From Olsenella sp. An270 (GTDB lineage Bacteria; Actinomycetota; Coriobacteriia; Coriobacteriales; Atopobiaceae), in assembly GCF_002159735.1 (NCBI RefSeq), contig NZ_NFJF01000002.1, positions 248,001-312,000 of the forward strand: a DNA stretch of 64,000 nt, in the 5' to 3' direction. Shown piece after piece: positions 36,444-42,925 of the stretch. Each line of letters begins with the position of its first letter. Position 1 is the stretch's first letter. The translations under genes were made by a program, and so were the position numbers. The notes below the pieces were generated by a model that did no database searches, had not been told where the DNA came from, and saw only the letters and a list, made by a program, of their open reading frames with translations.

Positions 36444-36522
36444 AATGTACCTGCCTTTCAAGCGTTCCCTTGGCTGGCGCTTGCCCCGTGTCGTCTGGCA
36501 GGACGCGCGGGGCGCTATTGTG

Positions 36523-37485
36523 CTACCTGATTCTCAGAGGCCTCTTCCAGTCAATCGGGAACCCCATGGGCGCCAGGCTGACGCCTGGGTGTCGGCCGAC
36601 GATTGCTGAGAGCTCCGTCCCCAGGTCATCCCATCGTTGGGGCCACGAGGACTCGTAGATCCTCCGGATGACCAGGAGCGTGGGGAACTGCTTGTCCCCC
36701 TTGTATGCCGAGTCGGGGCTGATCATCGTTGGTCGCGTGGTCATGACCCTGTTGAACAGCCTGCTGTGGTGGGCACAGATGTTGCGAACGTACGTCAGAT
36801 GTCTGAGCCAGCTCCTGAGGATGAAGGGCTTAGCCCCAAAGTCCCTGGCGACGGCCGCTCTGACGCTCGTCCCATTCGGGTATGCGGCCGAATCCGCTAG
36901 GTTTCCGTATAGCTGCGAGACAGTCCCCATTGACATGACCTCGACGGCCGCCCATATAGGGAGATCGCCATACTTCCCCATGTTGTGGACGACGCAGGGG
37001 ACGCCATCATCCAGCGCTCTGTCGCGCTCCCTCTTGAAGTTCCCCATTGACCTCGCGTGGCTCTTTGAGCTAAGGAAGTTATTCGAGTCCTCGTGGGCGA
37101 GCGGGCCGAGGGCCATCGACATATGGTAGGCAAACGATGTCCTCGCCTTCACCTCAATGGGCGCGAGCGCTCGCCAAACCCAGTCTCTCAGCTCGGCGTC
37201 GAGCAGGTAAATCTCCCAGATGTCATCAAAAGTCGTTCCCGGAATGAAAGCGCCGTCCGACTCGAGCGTGAGCCAGTACCCTCGAAGGCGGTAATAGTTG
37301 GACTCCGCGAGATGACTCAGGGCAGAGGCCTCGTCCTCAACGAGAAGGCCGCGACCCTTCATGAGGGAGAGCTGATCCCTGAGCGAAAGAGGGCTCTTCA
37401 TCGGAATAAAAGACGACCCCGCCTGGTTCGCTCCGCCAGTCGGACGGGTCGCGTGCGGGGTACTGTTGGTTGCATTCTTACCCAT
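36523..37485 (-). CDS. Abi_2/AbiF-family HEPN protein (abortive infection)
   Basis: The 320-residue protein resembles the Abi_2 (AbiD/AbiF) phage-resistance family. ESNYYRLRGYW (61-71) matches the family NYYRL-GYW block. The HEPN RNase motif R-x4-H is at Arg234-His239 (VRNICAHHSRLFNR). AbiF proteins are reported as RNA-controlled toxins and relatives of Cas13. The ATG at 37485 follows AAAGGA, which ends an 80-bp array of 10-bp repeats resembling the mraZ operator (37491-37570). Only 81 bp separate it from the upstream HTH-ImmA gene. No phage data are available; function is inferred. Confidence 0.8.
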   Translation of the reverse strand: MGKNATNSTPHATRPTGGANQAGSSFIPMKSPLSLRDQLSLMKGRGLLVEDEASALSHLAESNYYRLRGYWLTLESDGAFIPGTTFDDIWEIYLLDAELRDWVWRALAPIEVKARTSFAYHMSMALGPLAHEDSNNFLSSKSHARSMGNFKRERDRALDDGVPCVVHNMGKYGDLPIWAAVEVMSMGTVSQLYGNLADSAAYPNGTSVRAAVARDFGAKPFILRSWLRHLTYVRNICAHHSRLFNRVMTTRPTMISPDSAYKGDKQFPTLLVIRRIYESSWPQRWDDLGTELSAIVGRHPGVSLAPMGFPIDWKRPLRIR

Positions 37486-37490
37486 CTCCC

Positions 37491-37570
37491 CATCCTTTGC
37501 AACACTTTGCAGCACGAAAACACATCTTGTGACACGTTCGCGCACGAAATGACAGCAAGCGGCACGTCAG
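37491..37570 (-). promoter_or_regulatory. 10-bp-pitch array upstream of the Abi gene, resembling MraZ boxes
   Basis: Read on the minus strand, eight consecutive 10-bp blocks precede the Abi gene: CTGACGTGCC, GCTTGCTGTC, ATTTCGTGCG, CGAACGTGTC, ACAAGATGTG, TTTTCGTGCT, GCAAAGTGTT, GCAAAGGATG. Positions 6-8 are GTG in five of the first seven. GCAAAGTGTT is identical to a block of the mraZ operator, and three successive blocks agree with it at about 22 of 30 positions. It may be an operator, a structured RNA leader or both. Confidence 0.65.
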
Positions 37571-38712
37571 ACGAACCGGAGGTCGCCCTTCGGCCTCACC
37601 TCGACCTTCGAGGCCGCCCCGAACCCGCCGGAGGAGACGAAGCCTCGAGGGACGCCGACGACGTCCTCGAACACGTCCTCGGGCACCCCACACCTCGCCA
37701 TGAGGGCCTTCACGTCGAGCAGCCCCTCCCTCACGGCGAGCGAGACGCACGTCCTGAGGAGCGTCGGGGCTTCGGGCATCCTCTCCCCGTCGTAGGGTTC
37801 GGACTTCCTCCAGCGCTTGCGGCTTATGGCGACCTGTCTGGAGGTGTACTGCGACTCGTCGAGGAGGCCGAGGTCGTACGCCCTCCTCACCATCGCCTGT
37901 ATGGAGACGCCCCACGTCAGCTTGGCCATCTTGAAGTCCTCCAGCGAGAGGCCGACGAGGGAGTCCCTGAAGGGCCCCTCGGGAAGCAGCAGCGCCCCCG
38001 CGAAGCGGTGCCCCTGGGACTCGACCACCTTCCTGACGTCAGACGGGATGGACTCGATTCCCGGGATCCCGCGGTGAAGCACCATGTGGCCGAGCTCGTG
38101 GGCGACGTCGAACCTCCAGCGGAAGGCGTTCCCGAGCTCCGTGTTGACCATCGCAACGGGGCGGCTCGTCGACCCCATCCTCGAGAGGGCGTCGAGCGTC
38201 TCGACCCCGAACGGGAACATGCACACGACGACGCCGTGCGCCTCGGCGGAGGCGACGAGGTTGGCGACCGGTCCGTCACCGAGGCCCCAGGCTGCCCTGA
38301 GGTCGCTCGCGGCACGCTCGATGTCGGCGCCGGAGATCTCGTCAACCGACCCGGCGCCGATCGTCGGGACGTCGAAGCTCGGGAAGTCGAGGATGGAGTC
38401 GAGCTCCGCCACGATGGAGTCGACCATCTCCGACCTCGCGTCCTGGGCGCTCCGCGCGGACTTCGTCGCGGCGCTCATGGACCTGAAGAACACGGTGGTG
38501 CCGACGTGGCCGGTGCCGCCCATCAGCACCTCCGGGGTGGTCGAGAGCGCCTTGGCGAGCTTGCCCGCCACCTCCTCGGTGAGAGCGGCGCCGCCCCTCT
38601 CGACCTTGGAGATGGTCGACTGGGAGACCCCGGACTCGACGGAGAGCCTCTTCGCCGTCATCATGCGGGCCTCCCGGACGCGCCGCACGCTGTTCCTCGC
38701 CCTATCGGCCAT
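37567..38712 (-). CDS. XRE HTH-ImmA/IrrE metallopeptidase fusion
   Basis: The 381-residue protein joins an N-terminal XRE helix-turn-helix (about 10-65, VSQSTISKVERGG) to an ImmA/IrrE zinc peptidase domain with HELGH (205-209) in FDVAHELGHMVLH. ImmA-type proteases cleave repressors to induce mobile elements; HTH-ImmA fusions (COG2856) are often part of toxin-antitoxin or element-control loci. The start overlaps the 219-residue gene's stop by 11 bp. ATG at 38712. Target unknown. Confidence 0.9.
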   Translation of the reverse strand: MADRARNSVRRVREARMMTAKRLSVESGVSQSTISKVERGGAALTEEVAGKLAKALSTTPEVLMGGTGHVGTTVFFRSMSAATKSARSAQDARSEMVDSIVAELDSILDFPSFDVPTIGAGSVDEISGADIERAASDLRAAWGLGDGPVANLVASAEAHGVVVCMFPFGVETLDALSRMGSTSRPVAMVNTELGNAFRWRFDVAHELGHMVLHRGIPGIESIPSDVRKVVESQGHRFAGALLLPEGPFRDSLVGLSLEDFKMAKLTWGVSIQAMVRRAYDLGLLDESQYTSRQVAISRKRWRKSEPYDGERMPEAPTLLRTCVSLAVREGLLDVKALMARCGVPEDVFEDVVGVPRGFVSSGGFGAASKVEVRPKGDLRFV

Positions 38713-39361
38713 CGCCCGACGCCCTCCTCTCGACGTCCCTCTTGACGGTGACGACGGGCATGTCGACTGCCGCGGGCTCGACCGTCCGGCCGCGACGGAC
38801 GAGGTGGCTGAGTGATAGGTACTCGTCGGTCTCCTCTGTGATTCCGGGGAGCAGGATGCCGACGGAGGCCAGAGTCAGAGCTGATGGCCTTCCGGGCTTT
38901 GCTGCCGTCTGGTAGGTGATGATCGCGCTCGCTTGCTCTCCGGTCGGGGGCGAGGGTACGAGCTCGTCCCCGACGAGCTCGAGACGGAACTGCCCGTTCG
39001 AGTTGAAGCTGTCCTTGAACGGCGTGCTCCTGGGGCGTGTGCCCTCCACGGCGACCTTGGCCACGGTCACTCGGACGCCACTCTCCGTGGCGAGCAAGTC
39101 CTTCCAGTGGCTCCTGCCCCGGCGGCTGACCGACGCGTCGAATCCTAGCGTCTTGAGTCTGCCCTTGACGGCTATTGCCGCGAGATCCCTCGCGATGTGG
39201 GGGACGGAGTCCATGTCTCCGGCATCCTCGACCATGTACTCGACGGTGTCCGCGGTCCTGTCCTCGACGGCCCGCCTGATAGCCTCTACGAGGACAGCGA
39301 GACCCTCCTCGCCGCCAAGCGCGTCTACGACGGACTGCATGCCAGGGTTTGCTATATTCAT
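38702..39361 (-). CDS. Uncharacterised protein coupled to HTH-ImmA
   Basis: The 219-residue product has no motif I recognise. It has an acidic, helical first half (EGLAVLVEAIRRAVEDRTAD), a central segment RRGRSHWKDLL, and a C-terminal half with SALTLASVGILLPG. No signal peptide or membrane helix is visible. The 11-bp overlap with the HTH-ImmA gene suggests a two-gene operon, possibly toxin-regulator. The ATG at 39361 has AGCGAGGT upstream; an upstream in-frame ATG at 39412 is unlikely because it would lie inside the promoter region. Confidence 0.7.
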   Translation of the reverse strand: MNIANPGMQSVVDALGGEEGLAVLVEAIRRAVEDRTADTVEYMVEDAGDMDSVPHIARDLAAIAVKGRLKTLGFDASVSRRGRSHWKDLLATESGVRVTVAKVAVEGTRPRSTPFKDSFNSNGQFRLELVGDELVPSPPTGEQASAIITYQTAAKPGRPSALTLASVGILLPGITEETDEYLSLSHLVRRGRTVEPAAVDMPVVTVKRDVERRASGDGR

Positions 39362-39430
39362 GTATACCTCGCTAACCGAAAAGGATGATTCGATAAGAGG
39401 ATAACAAATCATTGGCGCAAGCGTTAATTG

Positions 39431-39455
39431 AACATGAAGAAAATTTCTTCATGTT
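39431..39455. promoter_or_regulatory. Perfect 12-bp-arm palindrome upstream of the 38702-39361 gene
   Basis: AACATGAAGAAA (39431-39442), one base, then TTTCTTCATGTT (39444-39455). It overlaps the stop codon of the 332-residue gene (39449-39451) and lies about 70 bp before the next start on the minus strand. It could be an operator for the HTH-ImmA operon or a terminator for the preceding gene. Confidence 0.7.
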
Positions 39456-40447
39456 GGGCTACCGGGCGTTCCGTCACCTAGGCCGCCTCCTTCGTCGGCC
39501 TCTCCCGAGGCCTGATGGAAGAGCTCCGCCGTTCCTTCGGCTCCGCCGACCGAGCTCTCAAAGACGAGGATTATTCTGACGCCATCAGTACCCTCGTCGT
39601 AGTAGTCGCAGGCGATTCTTCCCTTGCACGGGCGATCAATGTTCTCGGAGATTGTCCGGTATGCCTTCGCGTTCCTTGCGGAAACCTCATAGAGCCCTGT
39701 TTTCCCGTTCCGGATGAGAATGTGCGGCTTCGCCTGGGATCCCTCTCTGGTTGGAAGGACCTCGAAGGTGGGCGAGAAGTACGCGCTCCTTTTCGGCCAG
39801 TCGCCGCCAAGCCACCTTTCGCGCGTGGGATATAGGGTGGCCATGAGAGACTCGTCGGTCACCTCGATGCCAGCCCTTCCGGATATGGTCCGAAGTCTAT
39901 TCGCCTCTCTCCTCTCGTCAACGGCCGCCAGGAGATTCGCCTCGTTAATCGGGATGAGGGCAGACGTCTTCGACTGTTGGTCCCACCACTCTCTCAGCGC
40001 TCTCGTGTCGATTGTCATGGCAGCAAGCTCGGGTATTCCGGCGGAATACATTCCAACCTTCTTGACCTTGAGGCGGAGCCTGAACCCTGCTGCGACGACC
40101 TCCTTGAGGTAATCAAGGCCACTTCCGAGCGACCCGAACACCCTTCCGTTGTACGAGACGGCGGTGGTTCCCCACTCGACAGTGTCGATGGTTGTTCCGG
40201 TCGACCGGCTGTGAAGCTCCACATCATGGTCTACGACGTCGACGTAGAACTCGTCGCCCGTCTTGATTCCCTTGAAGACGACTCCGAGGTAAGTGAATAT
40301 CTTCGTTTGGCAATTGCCATCGATATTAATCTCCTCGCGAACGGGTCGGCGAGGGGAGGGAATTGGACGGCTCTCGGTCGTGCATGCCTGGGAGCGACCC
40401 TTCCCCTTGCCTCTGTTTGATCCGAACAGCCAGCTGAGGAATCCCAT
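39449..40447 (-). CDS. Uncharacterised island protein, 332 residues
   Basis: I do not recognise the family. The protein begins MGFLSWLFGSNRGKGKGRS, a hydrophobic start then a basic stretch that could lie at the membrane. It continues with a beta-rich region (KIFTYLGVVFKGIKTGDEFY) and an acidic Gly-rich tail. No catalytic signature is visible. The ATG at 40447 overlaps the stop of the 52-residue gene (TGATG), implying translational coupling; a GTG at 40450 is in frame. Base composition is lower in GC than neighbours, as expected of a transferred region. Confidence 0.65.
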   Translation of the reverse strand: MGFLSWLFGSNRGKGKGRSQACTTESRPIPSPRRPVREEINIDGNCQTKIFTYLGVVFKGIKTGDEFYVDVVDHDVELHSRSTGTTIDTVEWGTTAVSYNGRVFGSLGSGLDYLKEVVAAGFRLRLKVKKVGMYSAGIPELAAMTIDTRALREWWDQQSKTSALIPINEANLLAAVDERREANRLRTISGRAGIEVTDESLMATLYPTRERWLGGDWPKRSAYFSPTFEVLPTREGSQAKPHILIRNGKTGLYEVSARNAKAYRTISENIDRPCKGRIACDYYDEGTDGVRIILVFESSVGGAEGTAELFHQASGEADEGGGLGDGTPGSPT

Positions 40448-40605
40448 CACGCGCTCATTCCTTCCGTATCAGCTCCACGTTCGGCAGCCTCTCCCGAGGC
40501 CAGCGCGGCGTTGCGCGCGGCGACGACGAGGGAGTGGCGGTTCTCCGCCGTGGAGGCGTCGTGGCATTCGACCGCCTTGTCTAGGGATTTGCCTAGAGCT
40601 TCCAT
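40447..40605 (-). pseudogene. Truncated derivative of the 41417-41797 HTH gene (52 residues)
   Basis: The C-terminal 41 residues (DASTAENRHSLVVAARNAAL and onward) nearly match the end of the HTH gene at 41417-41797. The start-codon leader CCATCACAGGCC is also shared, but the helix-turn-helix between them is missing, replaced by a dozen unrelated residues. It is probably an internal-deletion duplicate. It still has a ribosome site and overlaps the next start, so it may be translated. Confidence 0.7.
40463..40566. repeat. Direct repeat copy 1 (matches 41428-41531)
   Basis: About 104 bp here are nearly identical to 41428-41531, an offset of 965 bp, with only a few substitutions. Together the copies flank the lipoprotein gene 40655-41365. 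The repeat encodes the shared C-terminal tail of the two HTH-derived genes. Confidence 0.85.
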
Positions 40606-40654
40606 CACAGGCCTTCCGTTGCGAGAAGCACGAGGACGATGCCCCCTTGTTCCC

Positions 40655-41365
40655 CTATTCCTGATACTCGGCCAGGGCGTAGTAGTCGGCCGTCGCGAAG
40701 TCTGCCGCCTGGGTGAAGTGGACCTCGAAAGAGCCGGACCCGCCTGCCGCAACGCCGTCTGACCACCCAAAGGCGGCGTCAACGCCGTTTCCGTCGCCGT
40801 CGCGCAGGATCGCGACTACCTGCACGTCCGCGGCGTTCGAGAACCCGTTCGAGACCATACCAGAGGCAGAGACGCCCAGGACCTCGTCGGAGGTCTCCGA
40901 CGTGCTCGTGACTTCGAACGTGGGGACGTCACCCTCCCACTCGAAGAACTCTCCCTCCTCGGGAGCAATTGCACGCGCCTCTATGCGGGCTATCGAACCC
41001 TCTCCGACGTCGAAGATGGACGCGACGGCGAAGGTTTGACCCGGCACCGCCGTGAGGTTCGTGTGCAGCGTGAGCGGCTGTGTGTCGGAGCCAATGACGG
41101 CGTCGTCGGAGTCGAAGGCCGTGATCTCGATCTGCGGCATCTCGACTGCGTAGGCGTCGCTAGTGTTGCGGGCCACTGCCCATGCAGTCGCGAACCCCAT
41201 GTGTGGAGAGGAGAAGCCGCTCTCGGTCACCTCGACGGACGGGGCTCCGGGCTCATTCTTACCCTGGTCGCCCGTCGTCTGGCCGTCCTGTTCCGAGCAT
41301 CCGACCAGCCCGAGCGCTCCCAGGCCGACCGCGGCGACGAGAGACCTGCGTGTGATGTTTGACAT
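40655..41365 (-). CDS. Putative lipoprotein with RR signal, island-encoded
   Basis: The 236-residue product starts MSNITRRSLVAAVGLGALG with a lipobox LVGC, so it is probably a lipidated, possibly Tat-exported protein. The mature part is acidic and beta-rich (FATAWAVARNTSD, IEITAFDSDD), with two similar halves, resembling the FxLYD-like immunoglobulin-fold surface proteins of Gram-positives. The ATG at 41365 is chosen over a GTG at 41374 that sits on the ribosome site. It is enclosed by the 104-bp direct repeats. Substrate or partner unknown. Confidence 0.75.
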   Translation of the reverse strand: MSNITRRSLVAAVGLGALGLVGCSEQDGQTTGDQGKNEPGAPSVEVTESGFSSPHMGFATAWAVARNTSDAYAVEMPQIEITAFDSDDAVIGSDTQPLTLHTNLTAVPGQTFAVASIFDVGEGSIARIEARAIAPEEGEFFEWEGDVPTFEVTSTSETSDEVLGVSASGMVSNGFSNAADVQVVAILRDGDGNGVDAAFGWSDGVAAGGSGSFEVHFTQAADFATADYYALAEYQE

Positions 41366-41416
41366 GGCATCCACCTTCCTTTGTTCCCGGTGATGAAAGA
41401 GCGTCTTCGCGCTTAC

Positions 41417-41797
41417 CTACACCGCCTCCGTATCAGCTCCACGTTCGGCAGCCTCTCCCGAGGCCAGCGCGGCGTTGCGCGCCGCGACCACGAGGGAGTG
41501 GCGGTTCTCGGCCGTGGAGGCGTCGTAGCACCTCACGAGCTCCTCGCGCATGGGGTCGGCGGGCGCCGACGCGCCCTCGGGGGGCCACTGGCGGCCGGCG
41601 AGCTCGTCCAGGGAGCAGCCGAGAAGGTCGGCGAACTCCCAGGCTTTCTCGAGCGTGAAGTTCGCCTTTCCCTGCTCATAGTTTGTGTATGTGTAGGCGT
41701 TCATTCCGATCTTCTCGGCAAACGCTGTTGCACTTCTGAATCCAGCCTTTTTTCGTAGCGCTTGGAGCGTCGAGTAGCCCCTGTCCAGAGTTGCCAT
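41417..41797 (-). CDS. XRE-family HTH regulator (126 residues)
   Basis: A Cro/C1 helix-turn-helix (about 9-63: STLQALRKKAGFRSATAFAE, then NAYTYTNYEQGK) is followed by CSLDELAGRQWPP and a helical C-terminal tail that is also found in the truncated gene at 40447-40605. Domain order is close to phage-type repressors with a C-terminal helix. The ATG at 41797 overlaps the stop of the 193-residue gene (TGATG). Direct repeat copy 2 (41428-41531) encodes its tail. Confidence 0.85.
   Translation of the reverse strand: MATLDRGYSTLQALRKKAGFRSATAFAEKIGMNAYTYTNYEQGKANFTLEKAWEFADLLGCSLDELAGRQWPPEGASAPADPMREELVRCYDASTAENRHSLVVAARNAALASGEAAERGADTEAV
41428..41531. repeat. Direct repeat copy 2 (matches 40463-40566)
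   Basis: Second copy of the 104-bp direct repeat, within the 3' part of the HTH gene. Being part of the longer intact gene, it is probably the ancestral copy. Confidence 0.85.
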
Positions 41798-42378
41798 CAC
41801 AGGCCTCCCGTCGCGAGGCCGAGAAGGAACTCCAGCACCTTGACAATGAGGCCGGGGGTGGCCTTCTCCACGCCCTCCATGAGCTTGGAGCCGATGCGGG
41901 AGAAGAGTCCTCTGTCGCCCCTTGCCGCCGCCCCCTTTGCCTGGGCCAGGAGCTCCTGGAGCTCTGACTTCTGCGCGTCCGTCAGTCCGGGTTCCGCGTC
42001 GACCGCCTCGGACACCTGGGAAATCGTGACGCTTACGACGGCGGACGCCTCGGACCTGCTGTTCCCGACGTCGCTGAGGATGACGGTGGCTCCCCTCGCT
42101 GCAGCGTTCAGCTTGGCCACCTCAAGCTCGTGCTCCCTCCTGTCGCGCAGCGCCCGCATCTTCGCGACCAGAACCTCGACGTCTCTGCGCGCGTCGCCGT
42201 CGGTGTACGCGGGCATTCCGTTGACTGTGGCGCGATAGAGCGCGAGGCCGTGCTTGTAGGTTGGGACGTCATCAGCTATCGCTCCGCAGAATAATTTTAC
42301 GAGGGCCTTGGCGCTGCCCTCCTCCTCGCCGGAGAGAAAGCGCTCCCCCTCCTCGATGTACTCGTCGATAAGCGACAT
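41797..42378 (-). CDS. Uncharacterised protein with hydrophobic C-terminus
   Basis: The 193-residue protein has a helical N-terminal part (SAKALVKLFCGAI), a charged middle (RRDVEVLVAKMRALRDRREH) suggesting a coiled coil, a linker with VSVTISQVSEAVD, and a hydrophobic end (GLIVKVLEFLLGLATGGL) that could insert in a membrane. I do not recognise a family. It lies between two XRE genes and overlaps the downstream one by TGATG. A toxin or effector role is possible but unsupported. Confidence 0.65.
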   Translation of the reverse strand: MSLIDEYIEEGERFLSGEEEGSAKALVKLFCGAIADDVPTYKHGLALYRATVNGMPAYTDGDARRDVEVLVAKMRALRDRREHELEVAKLNAAARGATVILSDVGNSRSEASAVVSVTISQVSEAVDAEPGLTDAQKSELQELLAQAKGAAARGDRGLFSRIGSKLMEGVEKATPGLIVKVLEFLLGLATGGL

Positions 42379-42383
42379 CTACG

Positions 42384-42710
42384 CTACCTCGCCCCCTCCG
42401 CTGTAGGAAGATCACGTTCGGCCACATCCTGGCTCATGCCCGCGAAGTCGCGGGCTGTGTCGAGGAGGCGGTCCTGGAGCTCGGCATCGCGCGGGTCGCG
42501 GAACTCGGAGGGGCCGAGCACCGGCATGCCCGCGATCTCGTCTATTGAGCAGTCGAGAAAGACGGCGCAATTGTAGGCCTGCTCGAGGGACATCATCGCC
42601 CCGCCGCGCTCCCAAGGGCCATAGGTTAGCACTTTCACATCAAGCCTTTTCGCAATCTCCGCCTGTTTGAGGCCTGCACGCTTCCTCATCTCCTGGAGGT
42701 GTATTTCCAT
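42384..42710 (-). CDS. XRE-family HTH regulator (108 residues)
   Basis: Short DNA-binding protein with a helix-turn-helix in residues 3-60 (MRKRAGLKQAEIAKRLDVKV, then TYGPWERGG) and an FLDCSIDEIAG segment that parallels CSLDELAG of the 41417-41797 protein. It is first in the island's minus-strand operon; AGGAGG lies 6 nt before the ATG at 42710. The following gene begins 5 bp downstream. It probably regulates this operon. Confidence 0.85.
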   Translation of the reverse strand: MEIHLQEMRKRAGLKQAEIAKRLDVKVLTYGPWERGGAMMSLEQAYNCAVFLDCSIDEIAGMPVLGPSEFRDPRDAELQDRLLDTARDFAGMSQDVAERDLPTAEGAR

Positions 42711-42925
42711 CGATGCCTCCTTTCTTATGACGCAGATATTGCATCCAAAATGGAGGTCTCAACGAGATTGTCGGCGTTCAGAATCGACGTCTTCGGGTGC
42801 CGACCCTTTTCCGTTACTGCCTTTAAGCAGGCTATCAGTTTTGGCGCAATATTGGCATGATTTCTCGGTTGCGAACAGTAAAAGCGACTGTCTGCGCGGG
42901 GAATCGAGAAAGTCGTCACTGCCCG
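42711..42925. other. AT-richer gap at the island's right side
   Basis: This 215-bp gap separates the island from sdaA and probably holds the promoter of the minus-strand island operon. TTGCGC, read on the minus strand near 42847, could be a -35. A 64-codon frame on the minus strand (42919 to 42725) has no ribosome site or recognisable content. No copy of the tRNA-Glu end was found here. Confidence 0.45.

Noticed and set aside
42725-42919. 64-codon frame upstream of the 42384-42710 HTH gene
   Set aside because: No ribosome site, no motif, and it fills a probable promoter region; left as a possible but unsupported small ORF.
42711-42925. Right attachment site of the island
   Set aside because: I looked for a tRNA-Glu end or copy of the left junction and found none; the boundary at about 42.7-42.9 kb is inferred from gene content only.
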